Assembly (NCBI RefSeq): GCF_006716345.1 | Contig: NZ_VFOX01000001.1 | Span: forward strand, 1,550,001 to 1,614,000 | Source: Microbacterium saperdae | GTDB taxonomy: Bacteria > Actinomycetota > Actinomycetes > Actinomycetales > Microbacteriaceae | Reading direction: 5' to 3' | DNA length: 64,000 bases | Shown: positions 1-9,031 of the stretch, one piece after another | Numbering within the stretch: the stretch's first letter is position 1 | How the letters are laid out: each line of letters begins with the position of its first letter | Translations under genes and position numbers: made by a program | The notes under the pieces: model-generated | Seen by the model: only the letters and a program-made list of their open reading frames with translations | Databases searched by the model: none | What the model was told of the DNA's origin: nothing

Positions 1-164
1 GCGTGGACAACGACTACGGGCATCCTCGGGACGAGACACTGGAGCTGCTGTCCGCGACCGGGGCGCATCTGCTCCGCACCGACCGGCAGGGGCGTCTCCT
101 GATCGGTGCGGAGTCGGGTGAGCTGCGGGTATGGACCGAGTCGAGCGTCGGCGCCCCCGGGTAG
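1..164 (+). CDS. comEC: ComEC/Rec2-type DNA uptake protein, C-terminal end (partial)
   Basis: The window opens inside an open frame that runs to a TAG at 162-164; its upstream part lies outside. The 53 visible residues include an N-D-Y-G-H-P stretch followed by a helix and a strand that resemble the C-terminal end of the metallo-beta-lactamase domain of ComEC/Rec2 competence proteins (inference from motif and position). ComEC directly upstream of holA and rpsT is a common order in Actinobacteria, which supports the call. ComEC forms the inner-membrane channel for single-stranded DNA uptake. Only the tail is seen, so integrity cannot be judged. Confidence 0.7.
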   Translation, partial: VDNDYGHPRDETLELLSATGAHLLRTDRQGRLLIGAESGELRVWTESSVGAPG

Positions 165-167
165 TCT
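162..167 (+). promoter_or_regulatory. -10 hexamer TAGTCT for a leaderless holA transcript
   Basis: TAGTCT lies 6 bases before the holA ATG and shares its first three bases with the comEC stop codon. No Shine-Dalgarno sequence fits between it and the start, so a leaderless mRNA beginning at or near the ATG is the simplest reading (inference). Confidence 0.5.
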
Positions 168-173
168 GGGAGC

Positions 174-1211
174 ATGGCAGCTCCGCGTACCTCATCCCGT
201 GGCGGGGCGAAGCCCACGAAGATTCCTCAGGTCTCCTGGCGTGAGCCGCGACCGGCACCTCTGGTGCTCGTCTCGGGCCCAGAGGAGATCTGTGCGGAGC
301 GCGCGATCGCCGGTGTCCGTGACTATCTGCGCGCCGAAGACCCGGCGCTCGAGGTCACCGATGTGCGTGCCGATGACTATGCGCCCGGCACGCTGCTCGC
401 GCTGACGTCGCCCTCGCTGTTCGGCGAACCTCGACTGGTGCGCGTATCGGGCGTCGAGCGCTGCTCCGACGCATTCATCCAAGAAGCCGTCTCGTACCTG
501 GAGCATCCGCAGGAGGGCGCGACCGTCGTCCTGCGTCACACCGGTGCCAGCGTCCGAGGCAAGAAGCTGCTCGATGCTCTCCGTGCCGGCACGGGCGGCG
601 GGATCGAGATCGCGTGCCCGGCGATCAAGCGCGACGGCGACAGGGTCGACTTCGCGGCGGGGGAGTTCCGCACCGCGAAGAAGCGCATCGCGCCGCCCGC
701 GTTGAGGGCGCTCGTCTCGGCCTTCGCCGACGACCTCACCGAACTGGCCGCTGCATGTCAGCAGCTCATCGGCGACGTCGAGGGCGACATCACCGAAGAC
801 ATCGTCACCAAGTACTACGGCGGTCGGGTGGAGGTCTCGGCGTTCGTCGTGGCCGACACGGCGATCGCCGGCCGCTATGGTGAGGCGCTGATCGCACTGC
901 GGCACGCGTTGGCCTCGGGCGCGGATCCGGTTCCGATGGTGGCCGCATTCGCCATGAAGCTGCGTACGATGGCCAGGGTCGCCGGCAACCGCGAGCCGAG
1001 CCGGCAGCTCGCTCAGCGTCTGGGCATGAAGGACTGGCAGGTGGATCGCGCGCGTCGTGACCTCGCAGGCTGGAACGAGCGCTCCCTGGGCATGGCGATT
1101 CAGGCGACGGCGCGGGCCGACGGTGAGGTGAAGGGCGCTGCGCGCGACCCGATCTTCGCTCTCGAGCGCATGGTCACCGTCATCGCGACCCGGCAGCCGT
1201 TCGGCGAGTAG
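174..1211 (+). CDS. holA: DNA polymerase III delta subunit
   Basis: 345 residues, the usual length for the delta subunit of the clamp loader, which opens the beta sliding clamp and loads it on primed DNA. The N-terminal half has the AAA-like delta fold: strand P-L-V-L-V-S-G-P-E-E near residue 25, helices with R-A-I-A, then the acidic V-T-D-V-R-A-D-D-Y segment. The C-terminal half is helical and contains the family-typical 'R.A..LGM..WQV..A' stretch that ends these proteins. It sits between comEC and rpsT, the standard actinobacterial neighbourhood. The ATG at 174 is chosen because a TAGTCT -10 element lies 6 bases upstream and no later start leaves the N-terminal strand intact. Confidence 0.9.
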   Translation: MAAPRTSSRGGAKPTKIPQVSWREPRPAPLVLVSGPEEICAERAIAGVRDYLRAEDPALEVTDVRADDYAPGTLLALTSPSLFGEPRLVRVSGVERCSDAFIQEAVSYLEHPQEGATVVLRHTGASVRGKKLLDALRAGTGGGIEIACPAIKRDGDRVDFAAGEFRTAKKRIAPPALRALVSAFADDLTELAAACQQLIGDVEGDITEDIVTKYYGGRVEVSAFVVADTAIAGRYGEALIALRHALASGADPVPMVAAFAMKLRTMARVAGNREPSRQLAQRLGMKDWQVDRARRDLAGWNERSLGMAIQATARADGEVKGAARDPIFALERMVTVIATRQPFGE

Positions 1212-1254
1212 AGGCTCAGCGCTGCGTCCCCCGCGATCGCCAGAGGACAAGAAG

Positions 1255-1284
1255 AAGGCCCGCCCCGAAAACGGGACGGGCCTT
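1255..1284 (-). terminator. Intrinsic terminator between holA and rpsT
   Basis: A 13-bp stem with one mismatch and an AAAA loop. On the minus strand it follows the rpsT stop by 16 bases and is followed by a pyrimidine/T-rich tail; on the plus strand TTTCTC follows, so it may also end holA transcripts. Confidence 0.7.
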
Positions 1285-1300
1285 TCTCAGATGCTTCAGC

Positions 1301-1561
1301 TCAGAGAGCGGCGACCTGCTTGGCGAGAGCCGACTTGCGGTTCGACGCCTGGTTCTTGTGCAGGACACCCTTGCTGACGGCCTTGTCGAGCTTGACGGCG
1401 GCCTTCTTCAGGGATGCCTCGGCTGCTGCCTTGTCGCCGGCGGTGACGGCGGTGCGGGTCGAGCGGATGAGCGTCTTGAGCTCGCTCTTCACGGCCTTGT
1501 TGCGCTCGTTCGCCTTGGCGTTGGTCTTGTTGCGCTTGATCTGCGACTTGATGTTTGCCAC
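1301..1561 (-). CDS. rpsT: 30S ribosomal protein S20
   Basis: 86 residues, lysine- and alanine-rich, beginning V-A-N-I-K-S-Q and containing the S20 signatures K-R-N-K-T-N near residue 9, the R-N-K-A-V-K-S basic helix and the C-terminal [14 protein letters not shown] segment. S20 binds 16S rRNA early in 30S assembly. The GTG at 1561 is chosen because it gives the conserved A-N-I-K-S N-terminus; the frame stays open another 380 bases upstream but that part is not S20-like. The gene is convergent with holA and shares its terminator. The 256 bases upstream, shared with the divergent beta-glucosidase gene, must hold both promoters; I could not pick convincing -35/-10 pairs. Confidence 0.95.
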   Translation of the reverse strand: MANIKSQIKRNKTNAKANERNKAVKSELKTLIRSTRTAVTAGDKAAAEASLKKAAVKLDKAVSKGVLHKNQASNRKSALAKQVAAL

Positions 1562-1817
1562 GTGTGGACGCTTTCTGTACAGGAGTGATTCGGAGTGTCG
1601 GCACCAGAAGAGGGCTGCTGCACGACGGTCGTGAGGGAAGAACCCACACGCAAGCCAAGAACCAACTCTACCAGCAGTGGGCAGGATCGCGCGAAACGAA
1701 GCCCGGGCGCGGCGTCGCGGATGGGGCGAAAAGCGGCCAATGTCGAAACTCAGTCGCGGCTGGGGTGGCACCGGGTGCAGAATCATCACTATCCCGACAT
1801 CGACGTCAAGGAGCGAA

Positions 1818-3206
1818 ATGAGCCCCGACCCCGTCCGCCCCGTCCTGCCTGCCGGCTTCCGCTGGTCTGCGGCGACCTCGGCACTCCAGATCGAGGGCTC
1901 GCCCCATGCGGATGGCGGTGGCCGTTCGATCTGGGACGACTTCATCGCGACTCCGGGGGCAGTGAAGGACGGGTCGAGCGCGGATCCCGCGTGCGACAGC
2001 TATCGGCGCTCGGATGCTGACGTGGCACTCGCTTCGGGACTGCGGCTCGACCGCTACCGCTTCTCGATCCCGTGGGCGCGTGTGCAGCCGGACGGCCGGG
2101 GGACAGGGAACACGGCCGCTCTCGACCACTACTCCCGCTTCGTGGATGCGCTCCTGGCGGCGGGCGTCACACCGTTTCCGACCCTCTATCACTGGGAGAT
2201 GCCCACCGCGGTCGAGGAGGACGGCGGATGGCTGAACCGCGACAACGCCGAAAGGTTCGCCGAGTACGCGTCGATCGTGGCGGCGCGGCTGGGTGATCGG
2301 GTCGCCCACTGGTACACGCTCAACGAGCCGGCGATGACCACGCTGCAGGGGTACGCCACGGGCGCTCTCGCGCCCGGACGGCAGCTGCTGTTCGATGCCC
2401 TGCCCACGGTGCACCACCAGCTGCTCGCGCACGCGCGCGCCGCGGCGGCCCTGCGCGCGCAGGGGGCCGCCCAGGTCGGACTCGTGAACAATCACACGTG
2501 GGTGCAGCCGCTGCACGACACGGCGGAGGATCAGGCGGCCGCGCTCACGTACGACACGATCCACAACGGCGTGTTCCGTGAGCCGTTGCTCGCCGGGACC
2601 TATCCCGACCTCGAGGCGTTCGGACTCCCCGACATGCCCGTGCATGACGGCGATCTTGCGCTGATCGGCTCGTCGATCGACTTCTACGGCATCAACTTCT
2701 ACAACCCGACCACGGTGACGGCCGCGGATCCGTCGAGTCCCATCCCGTTCGACATCGTCCCCACGCCGGGCGCCGCGGTCACGGGGTTCGGGCCGGAATG
2801 GCCGATCGTGCCTGAGGCGCTCCGCGACCTGCTGATCGACCTGCAGGGGCGCTATCCGGAGATGCCCGCGGTGATCATCGGGGAGAACGGTGCATCGTTC
2901 CCGGAGCCCGAGCGTGCCGGACGGGTCGACGACAAGGACCGGATCGACTATCTCGCGCGCCACATCGCCGCCGTCGCCGAAGCCGTCGCGGCCGGGGTCC
3001 CGGTCGAGGAGTACACGGTCTGGTCGCTTCTGGACAACTGGGAATGGGCAGACGGCTACACCCAGCGGTTCGGTCTGGTGCACGTCGACTTCGCGAGCGG
3101 GGAGCGGACGCCCAAGGCGTCGTACGACTGGTACCGCGACCTCATCTCGAGCTCCCGCTCCGAGAACGTGCAGATCCCCACGACGCAGGAGGAGGCGACG
3201 CGATGA
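1818..3206 (+). CDS. Glycoside hydrolase family 1 beta-glucosidase
   Basis: 462 residues, typical for GH1 enzymes, which hydrolyse beta-linked glucosides or galactosides by a retaining mechanism in the cytoplasm. Both catalytic glutamates are visible: the acid/base in T-L-N-E-P (Glu170) and the nucleophile in I-I-G-E-N-G (Glu356). The N-terminal [14 protein letters not shown] is the usual GH1 opening and the W-S-L-L-D-N-W-E-W segment near the end forms the sugar pocket. No signal peptide. The start at 1818 has AAGGAG 3 bases upstream of a short spacer; the frame is open for 47 more codons but without family similarity. Its stop overlaps the ATG of the MFS gene (ATGA), so uptake and hydrolysis of a glucoside are probably co-expressed. 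Confidence 0.9.
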   Translation: MSPDPVRPVLPAGFRWSAATSALQIEGSPHADGGGRSIWDDFIATPGAVKDGSSADPACDSYRRSDADVALASGLRLDRYRFSIPWARVQPDGRGTGNTAALDHYSRFVDALLAAGVTPFPTLYHWEMPTAVEEDGGWLNRDNAERFAEYASIVAARLGDRVAHWYTLNEPAMTTLQGYATGALAPGRQLLFDALPTVHHQLLAHARAAAALRAQGAAQVGLVNNHTWVQPLHDTAEDQAAALTYDTIHNGVFREPLLAGTYPDLEAFGLPDMPVHDGDLALIGSSIDFYGINFYNPTTVTAADPSSPIPFDIVPTPGAAVTGFGPEWPIVPEALRDLLIDLQGRYPEMPAVIIGENGASFPEPERAGRVDDKDRIDYLARHIAAVAEAVAAGVPVEEYTVWSLLDNWEWADGYTQRFGLVHVDFASGERTPKASYDWYRDLISSSRSENVQIPTTQEEATR

Positions 3207-4426
3207 CCACGACGACGACGAAGGTCGGTGGCCGGTGGATGACGCTGTTCACGCTCGCCTGGCTGGCGATCTGGACCGTGCAGCTCACCCCGGTCCAGCT
3301 GCTCCTCCCTCTGCAACTCGACACCCCGGAGGATGACTGGATCCGGGGAGTGGTCTCCTCGGGGCTGGTGCTCGGTATCGGCGGACTGGCGGGCATCGTG
3401 GCGGGCCCCGCGGCGGGTGCTCTGTCGGACCGTGCGGGCGTGGGGCGACCCCGCCGACGGCCGTGGGCGCTCGCGGGCGTCTGGCTCACCGCGGTGTGTC
3501 TCGTCCTCACGGGGTACGCGGAAGGCCCGTGGGCTGTGGGGGCGGCCTGGGTCGGTGTCTCGGTCGGCGTCGCCGTCTCCTCGGCAGCCTTCACCGCTCT
3601 CATCGCCGACCAGCTTCCTTCGACGCAGCGCGGGGCGGCATCCGCGGCGGTCGGATCGAGTCAGGCCGTCGGCATCGTGCTCGGAGTGGGGCTGGTCGTG
3701 CTCCTCGGGCTCGGCATCGAGGCGGGATATCTGCTGCTCGCCGCAATCATCGCGGTGGTGGGAACCGCGGCGGCGCTCCTCCTTCCCGATCCGGCTGCGA
3801 CCGCACAGATGCGACCGCCGCGCGAGGGTCGTCGAGCGCTGGCGTCGCTGCGCGATCGGGACTTCGCCTGGATGCTCTCCGGCCGCCTGGTCACCAACAT
3901 CGGCAATGCGCTCGGGACCGCGCTGTTCCTGTTCTTCCTCCTGCACGGGCTGGGACAGCCGAGTGCCGCGGCCCAGGACAATCTCCTCCTGCTGATCGTG
4001 GTCTACACGGTGTTCGTGGTGCTGGCCTCGGTGCTGACCGGGATCATCTCGGACCGCACCGGCAATCGCCGTCGTCTGACGATCGCCGCGACGGTCGTGC
4101 AGGCAGCCTCCGGGGTCGCGATCGCTCTCGTACCGACGTTCGAGATGACGATGGTCGCGGCAGCCCTGATGGGACTCGGCTACGGCGCCTTCTCCACGGT
4201 GGGCCTCGCGTTCGCCGCGGACCTCCTGCCCGACGAGCAGGACCACGCACGCGACCTCGGAATCGTGAACGTCACGGCGGCGCTCGGCCAGCTCATCGGT
4301 CCGGTGCTGGGGGCGGGCCTCGTGGCGCTGGTGGGCGGCTTCTGGCTGGTCTTCGTCGCCGCAGCCGTGCTGTCGATCGTGGGGGGAGTGCTCACCGCGT
4401 TCGCACGGCAGCCGGCGCGGTCATGA
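3203..4426 (+). CDS. MFS transporter, probable glycoside/sugar carrier
   Basis: 407 residues with about twelve hydrophobic segments and a short N-terminal cytoplasmic arm. The loop S-D-R-A-G-V-G-R-P-R-R-R-P-W after the second/third segment is the MFS signature, and a second S-D-R-T-G-N-R-R-R loop occurs in the C-terminal half. The ATG overlaps the beta-glucosidase stop by 4 bases and an AGGAGGAG ribosome site lies inside the end of that gene, so the pair is translationally coupled. Co-location with GH1 suggests transport of a beta-glucoside or a disaccharide (inference); a drug-efflux role cannot be excluded from sequence. The last 6 bases overlap the convergent hydrolase gene. Confidence 0.8.
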   Translation: MTTTTTKVGGRWMTLFTLAWLAIWTVQLTPVQLLLPLQLDTPEDDWIRGVVSSGLVLGIGGLAGIVAGPAAGALSDRAGVGRPRRRPWALAGVWLTAVCLVLTGYAEGPWAVGAAWVGVSVGVAVSSAAFTALIADQLPSTQRGAASAAVGSSQAVGIVLGVGLVVLLGLGIEAGYLLLAAIIAVVGTAAALLLPDPAATAQMRPPREGRRALASLRDRDFAWMLSGRLVTNIGNALGTALFLFFLLHGLGQPSAAAQDNLLLLIVVYTVFVVLASVLTGIISDRTGNRRRLTIAATVVQAASGVAIALVPTFEMTMVAAALMGLGYGAFSTVGLAFAADLLPDEQDHARDLGIVNVTAALGQLIGPVLGAGLVALVGGFWLVFVAAAVLSIVGGVLTAFARQPARS

Positions 4427-5149
4427 CGCGGGCGGCGTGTCCATGGTCGCGATCGCGAGCTGCAGCACCGCGTTGAACACCTGAGGTCGCATGGCTGTCA
4501 CCAGGTGCGTCGTGCGCGGGACCACGATGAGCTCGGCGTGGGGTGCGAGCCGTTGGAAGAGTCCCTCGTTCACCCGCAGCTGGTCGTACTGCCCGTTCAC
4601 GAACCAGAGGGGGATGCGGATGCGTTCCAGGGCGGCCGCGATGTCGAGGTTCGCCAGGCTCTGCAAGGCACGGTCCTGCGTGTCGAGCGCATAGCCGCCG
4701 GCAGCGAAATCGGCGCGGGTCTCGAGCGGTATGGTCGCATCCAGGATGCGCTCGGTGAGCCAGAGCCCGCGATCCGGGAGTCGATCCACCGCGCGGGCGA
4801 CGATCCGGTAGGCCGACAGGCTGGTGCCGCGGGGGAGTGCGGTGCAGGACGCGGCGATGAGCGCCGTCACGGGAGGTTCGGCGCCGCCGCCGACATACGC
4901 GAGGCAGAGCAGCCCGCCCATCGAGTGTCCCACCAGGAGCACGGGTCCACGCTCGGCGGCAGCCCGCACCGCCGCATCGATCGTGTGCAGCGCCTCATGG
5001 AGAGTGAAGTCCTCGTCCATCCGCGTGCCGTGACCGGGCAGGTCCACCGCGGTGCACGCGTAGCCGCGCTCGTGCAGGTACGCCACCTGCGACCGCCACA
5101 TGGTGGCGGAGGTGCGGATGCCGTGCACGAGGACGATCTGGACGCTCAC
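4421..5149 (-). CDS. Alpha/beta-hydrolase (lysophospholipase/esterase type)
   Basis: 242 residues with the full alpha/beta-hydrolase triad: Ser76 in the nucleophile elbow G-H-S-M-G-G, Asp189 in N-G-Q-Y-D, and His215 in R-T-T-H-L. The oxyanion strand V-L-V-H-G-I-R is at residue 6. No signal peptide, so it acts in the cytoplasm. The substrate cannot be read from sequence; acyl esters or monoglycerides are possible. The GTG start at 5149 is supported by a TAGGCT element 6 bases upstream and no Shine-Dalgarno, i.e. a leaderless transcript. It is convergent with the MFS gene and overlaps its stop by 6 bases; nothing ties it functionally to its neighbours. Confidence 0.8.
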   Translation of the reverse strand: MSVQIVLVHGIRTSATMWRSQVAYLHERGYACTAVDLPGHGTRMDEDFTLHEALHTIDAAVRAAAERGPVLLVGHSMGGLLCLAYVGGGAEPPVTALIAASCTALPRGTSLSAYRIVARAVDRLPDRGLWLTERILDATIPLETRADFAAGGYALDTQDRALQSLANLDIAAALERIRIPLWFVNGQYDQLRVNEGLFQRLAPHAELIVVPRTTHLVTAMRPQVFNAVLQLAIATMDTPPAS

Positions 5150-5155
5150 GTCACC

Positions 5156-5161
5156 AGCCTA
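5156..5161 (-). promoter_or_regulatory. -10 hexamer TAGGCT for the alpha/beta-hydrolase
   Basis: On the minus strand TAGGCT is followed by 6 bases and then the GTG start; same geometry as several other genes here. Confidence 0.45.
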
Positions 5162-5201
5162 AAGAGGCAGCCGGTAGGAGACCACCCGCCGCACACAGAA
5201 A

Positions 5202-5232
5202 AGCGGGGCCGGTGGAAACCACCGACCCCGCT
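5202..5232 (-). terminator. Intrinsic terminator of the peptide ABC transporter operon
   Basis: 14-bp stem with one mismatch and an AAA loop, 13 bases after the stop of the binding-protein gene; the minus-strand side continues with TTTTCTG. Confidence 0.8.
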
Positions 5233-5245
5233 CGAGGAAAGGGAA

Positions 5246-6955
5246 TTACTTCTCCCAGCCCACGTTCTCCACCGGCTGGACACCGAACAGGTCCTGACCG
5301 ACGTAGGGCTCGGGCGTGAGGTTCGCCAGGCCCTTCTTGGCCGTCACGATGGACGGGCCGTTGTACAGCGGGATGATGCCCCAGGTCTCGGCGAAGATCT
5401 CCGCCTCGAGCTTCATGGCGGCAGCCGTCTGCTTCTCCGGGTCGGAGATCGACTCGACCTCGTCGTGGATGCGGTTGTCGATCTCCTCAGAGCCGGTGGC
5501 CGAGAGGTTCAGACCGCTGTCGGAGCAGTAGAGCTGGCAGAACCACGCGGCACCGAACGGGTCGGACGAGGTGAAGCGGAGCCCCACGATGTCCCAGTTC
5601 TTGGTCGTGTAGTCCGTCGAGAAGTCCTGCGAGGAACGGACGTCGATCTTGACGTCGATTCCGACTTCCTTCTCCTGCGCCTGCAGCGCCTTCGCCAGTG
5701 CCTCCTGGGTCGGGTCGTCGCTGAAGATCGGGTACGTGACGGACAGCTTCACGCCGTCCTTCTCGCGGATCCCGTCGGAGCCGGCAACCCAGCCTGCGTC
5801 GTCGAGCAGCTTGTTGGCCTTGTCGACGTCGTGCGACCAACCGGCTTCAGCCAGTGCGTCGCTGTAGCCGGGCTGGAACGAGAACAGCGTGAAGGAACCT
5901 GCCGGGTCCTCCTTGTAGTTCAGGCCGTTCCAGGCGATCTGCTTCTGCTGCTCGCGGTCGACCGCGAGGAAGAAGGCCTCACGGACCTTGATGTCCTCGA
6001 ACTGCGGCTTGTCGGAGTCGACCTGCAGCAGGGTGTTCGCGGTCTGCTGTGCACGGTAGGTCACGACATCCTTCATGTCCTTGACCTGTGCCAGGCGGTC
6101 CTTCGTGGCGGTGCCGACGGAGTCGATCTCGCCGTTCTTGAAGGCGTTGATCGACGCGGCGGCGTCCATGCCCTGGAACGTGACCTTGTCGAGAAGCGGT
6201 GCGTTGCCCCACCACTCGGGGTTCGGCTTGAACGAGACGAAGTCGCTGTTCGCGTCGAACTCGTCGACCGTGTACGGGCCCGCGCCCCACTCGGGGTGCA
6301 GGTCGTCGATGTACGCCTCGTTGAAGAGCTCGGGCGTGTTGATCGCCGGGTGCATGATGCCCGTCAGGAACGGCATCTTCGGCCAGGCGAACTCGCTCTT
6401 GAAGGTCACGATGGCGGTCTTGGGCGAGTCGCCCTGCTCCACCGACTCGATCTCCTTGTAGCCGTCGGTCGCGTTCGGGTTGTAGCCCTCGTCGAAGGAG
6501 CGGTTCGCCTTCCACGTCGCGTCGATGGCGGTCCAGTCCATGTCGGTGCCGTCGTTCCAGTGCGCCTTGTCCGTGAAGGTGAAGGTGAGCTGGGTCTTGC
6601 CGTCGACGACTTCCGACTTCCACTCGTCGAGGTACGCGTCGTTCTTGTACGGCGTGCCGTCCGGCTCCATGAGCAGGATCTGCGGCGTGTACCACGCGGC
6701 AAGGCGGGCGGTGTCCGAGCTCGCGTCGCTGTTGAACGAGTTCAGCTGCTCCGGAACCTCGTTGATCGGGAAGTTGACGGTGCCACCTTCCTTGAGGTTC
6801 TCGCGCGGCTGCGGGTTGTAGTCCGCTGCGTCGACGCCAGTGGCCTCTTCGCCGTTGCCGTCACCGTTGTTTCCGGTGTTGGCAGCGCACCCACCGAGGG
6901 TGAGCGCGAGGGCGGCGCCGAATGCCAGCGTGCCCATCAGCTTGTGCTGCTTCAT
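5246..6955 (-). CDS. ABC transporter substrate-binding lipoprotein, family 5 (peptide/oligopeptide type)
   Basis: 569 residues. Begins M-K-Q-H-K with a hydrophobic stretch and lipobox L-G-G-C (Cys23), so it is a membrane-anchored lipoprotein outside the cell. The body is a SBP_bac_5 fold: an N-terminal 'P.Q.L.SF.SDASSDTARL' domain, the W-N-D-G-T-D motif near residue 135, and long family-typical lobes ending with P-L-Y-N-G-P-S-I. These proteins deliver peptides, nickel chelates or similar compounds to a DppBC-like permease. The start has AAAGGAG 5 bases upstream. Last gene of the minus-strand importer operon; a 10-bp inverted repeat separates it from the ATPase gene, possibly allowing higher expression of the binding protein. 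Confidence 0.9.
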   Translation of the reverse strand: MKQHKLMGTLAFGAALALTLGGCAANTGNNGDGNGEEATGVDAADYNPQPRENLKEGGTVNFPINEVPEQLNSFNSDASSDTARLAAWYTPQILLMEPDGTPYKNDAYLDEWKSEVVDGKTQLTFTFTDKAHWNDGTDMDWTAIDATWKANRSFDEGYNPNATDGYKEIESVEQGDSPKTAIVTFKSEFAWPKMPFLTGIMHPAINTPELFNEAYIDDLHPEWGAGPYTVDEFDANSDFVSFKPNPEWWGNAPLLDKVTFQGMDAAASINAFKNGEIDSVGTATKDRLAQVKDMKDVVTYRAQQTANTLLQVDSDKPQFEDIKVREAFFLAVDREQQKQIAWNGLNYKEDPAGSFTLFSFQPGYSDALAEAGWSHDVDKANKLLDDAGWVAGSDGIREKDGVKLSVTYPIFSDDPTQEALAKALQAQEKEVGIDVKIDVRSSQDFSTDYTTKNWDIVGLRFTSSDPFGAAWFCQLYCSDSGLNLSATGSEEIDNRIHDEVESISDPEKQTAAAMKLEAEIFAETWGIIPLYNGPSIVTAKKGLANLTPEPYVGQDLFGVQPVENVGWEK

Positions 6956-7054
6956 GGTGCTCCTTTCGCCTTGCGGCGTGTCATAAGGGGAGAATAGTTC
7001 GCCTGTCGCCCGATATCTCGGGATGACGGTGAATCACGGCTAACTGTTACCGGA

Positions 7055-7078
7055 CGGTGATCCGATGCCGGATCACCG
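7055..7078. repeat. Perfect 10-bp inverted repeat with 4-base loop between ATPase and binding-protein genes
   Basis: CGGTGATCCG and its exact reverse complement are separated by ATGC. The repeat includes the ATPase stop codon. No T-tract follows on the minus strand, so it is more likely an mRNA-protecting or attenuating hairpin than a full terminator (inference). Confidence 0.6.
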
Positions 7079-9031
7079 GATGACGGGGACGTCCGTGAGC
7101 GTCGTCGGATCGAAGACGATCCGCTGCCGTGTGCGCTCGATATCGGGATCCGGAACCGGGATCGCCGACAGCAATGCCTTGGTGTACGGGTGCTGCGGAT
7201 TGTCGAAGACGTCATCGACATCGCCGTGCTCGACGAAGTCGCCGAGATACATGACCGCCACGCGATCTGCGATGTGTCGGACCACGGAGAGGTCGTGGGC
7301 GACGAACAGATAGGACAGTCCGAGCTTGACCTTGAGCTCATCGAGCAGGTTGATCACCCCGGCCTGGATCGACACGTCGAGCGCCGAGACGGGCTCGTCG
7401 AGCACGACGATCTTCGGGTTCGTCGACAGGGCGCGGGCGATGCCGATGCGCTGTCGCTGACCACCGGAGAACGCCTGCGGGAAGCGATCGCTGTGCGCGG
7501 GATTGAGGCCCACGATGTCCATCAGCTCGTCGACGCGACGGTTCGCCTCCTCCTTCGGCGTGCCGATCGCGGAGAGCGGCTCCGAGATGATGTCGGCAAC
7601 CGTCATGCGCGGGTCGAGTGCGCCCATGGGGTCCTGGAACACGATCTGGATGTCGCGTCGCAGGGCGCGTTCCACCTTGTGGCTGTGGATGTCGTTCACG
7701 CTCGTGCCGGCGATGACGATGTCGCCGTCCGTCTGTTTGACCATGTCCATGATCTGCAGAAGAGTCGTCGTCTTGCCGCTGCCGGACTCCCCGACGATCG
7801 CCATCGTCTCGCCCTCGCGCACGTCGAAGCTGATGCCCTTGACCGCATGGACCTCACCGACCTTGCGCTTGAGGAAGGCGCCCTTGAGGAGCGGGAAGGT
7901 CTTGGTCAGGTTCCTGACCTCGAGGGTGATCGGACGCTCCTCACGGGGTGTGCGGGTCAGCGCACTCTCCGGGATCTCGCGGACCGGGTACACGGGGAGG
8001 CCACCGAGGATGCCGCCGTCTTCGATCTCGTTCGCGCGGATGCACGCGGCGAGGTGGGTGGATCCGGACGGAGTGCCGCCGGTCCCGGTGGAGATGACAC
8101 CGGTGGAGACCGGGAGCAGCTCGGGTTCGCGAGTGCGGCAGGCGTCCATCACGATCGGGCAGCGATCGGCGAACGGGCATGCATCCGGCAGGTTGATCAA
8201 CAGCGGCGGGTTGCCCTTGACCGGGATCAACGGCTGCTTCTCTGCCTTGTCGACACGGGGGATGGCACCCAGGAGACCGATCGAGTACGGCATCCTCGTC
8301 TGGTGGAACAGCTCACGCACAGGGGCCTGCTCGACAGGCTTCCCGGCGTACATCACCATGACGTCATCCGCAGTGCGGGCGACGACACCCATGTCGTGGG
8401 TGATCATCATCACCGCGGCGCCGGTCTCCTTCTGCGCCTTCTCGATCAGATCGAGGATCTGAGCCTGGATCGTCACGTCGAGCGCCGTGGTCGGCTCGTC
8501 GGCGATGATGAGCTTCGGGTTGTTCGCCATCGCGATCGCGATCACGACGCGCTGACGCATACCGCCCGAGAACTCGTGGGGGAACGCCTTCATCCGCTTC
8601 TCGGGCTCGGGGATGCCGACGAGGTTGAGCAGTTCGATCGAACGCGCCCATGCCTCCTTCTTGCTGAGGCTGCGGTGCACCGTGAGGGCCTCGATCAACT
8701 GGTCGCCGATCGTGTACACCGGGGTGAGCGAGGTCAGCGGGTCCTGGAAGATCATCGCGATGCCGTTGCCGCGGATCGCGGACAGCTGCGTGTCGTTCTT
8801 GCCGAGGAGCTCCTGCCCGTCGAACATGATCGAGCCGGTGACCTTGGCGTTCTCATCGAGAAGCCCCATGATCGCCAGCGAGGTCACGGACTTGCCGGAG
8901 CCGGACTCGCCCACGATGCCGAGAGTCTTGCCGGCCTCCAGATCGAAGGAGACGCCGCGCACGGCGTCGACGCGCCCCGCCTCGGAAGCGAAGCTGACCC
9001 TGAGGTCGCGGACGGAGAGTACGGTGCTCAT
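7073..9031 (-). CDS. Peptide-type ABC transporter, fused double ATPase (DppD-DppF type)
   Basis: 652 residues carrying two complete ABC ATPase domains in one chain. Domain 1 has Walker A G-E-S-G-S-G-K-S (41-48), signature F-S-G-G-M-R-Q-R (about 154) and Walker B L-I-I-A-D-E-P. It is followed by the oligopeptide-transporter C-terminal extension with C-P-F-A-D-R-C-P near residue 285. Domain 2 repeats Walker A (about 414) and signature F-S-G-G-Q-R-Q-R. The fusion provides both energising subunits of the importer, a common arrangement in Actinobacteria. Its ATG overlaps the stop of the upstream permease gene by 4 bases. Substrate is probably peptides or related small molecules; nickel is less likely without dedicated neighbours. 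Confidence 0.92.
   Translation of the reverse strand: MSTVLSVRDLRVSFASEAGRVDAVRGVSFDLEAGKTLGIVGESGSGKSVTSLAIMGLLDENAKVTGSIMFDGQELLGKNDTQLSAIRGNGIAMIFQDPLTSLTPVYTIGDQLIEALTVHRSLSKKEAWARSIELLNLVGIPEPEKRMKAFPHEFSGGMRQRVVIAIAMANNPKLIIADEPTTALDVTIQAQILDLIEKAQKETGAAVMMITHDMGVVARTADDVMVMYAGKPVEQAPVRELFHQTRMPYSIGLLGAIPRVDKAEKQPLIPVKGNPPLLINLPDACPFADRCPIVMDACRTREPELLPVSTGVISTGTGGTPSGSTHLAACIRANEIEDGGILGGLPVYPVREIPESALTRTPREERPITLEVRNLTKTFPLLKGAFLKRKVGEVHAVKGISFDVREGETMAIVGESGSGKTTTLLQIMDMVKQTDGDIVIAGTSVNDIHSHKVERALRRDIQIVFQDPMGALDPRMTVADIISEPLSAIGTPKEEANRRVDELMDIVGLNPAHSDRFPQAFSGGQRQRIGIARALSTNPKIVVLDEPVSALDVSIQAGVINLLDELKVKLGLSYLFVAHDLSVVRHIADRVAVMYLGDFVEHGDVDDVFDNPQHPYTKALLSAIPVPDPDIERTRQRIVFDPTTLTDVPVIR

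Noticed and set aside
1677..1817. Longer start for the GH1 enzyme
   Set aside because: The extra 47 residues are not GH1-like; the ATG at 1818 has AAGGAG in place and gives the family opening.
4505..6997. 830-codon open frame antisense to the hydrolase and the binding protein
   Set aside because: No family features, and the opposite strand has complete triad and lipobox proteins with ribosome sites.
7009..7022. CCCGATATCTCGGG as an operator
   Set aside because: Imperfect short inverted repeat with no regulator nearby; too weak to call.
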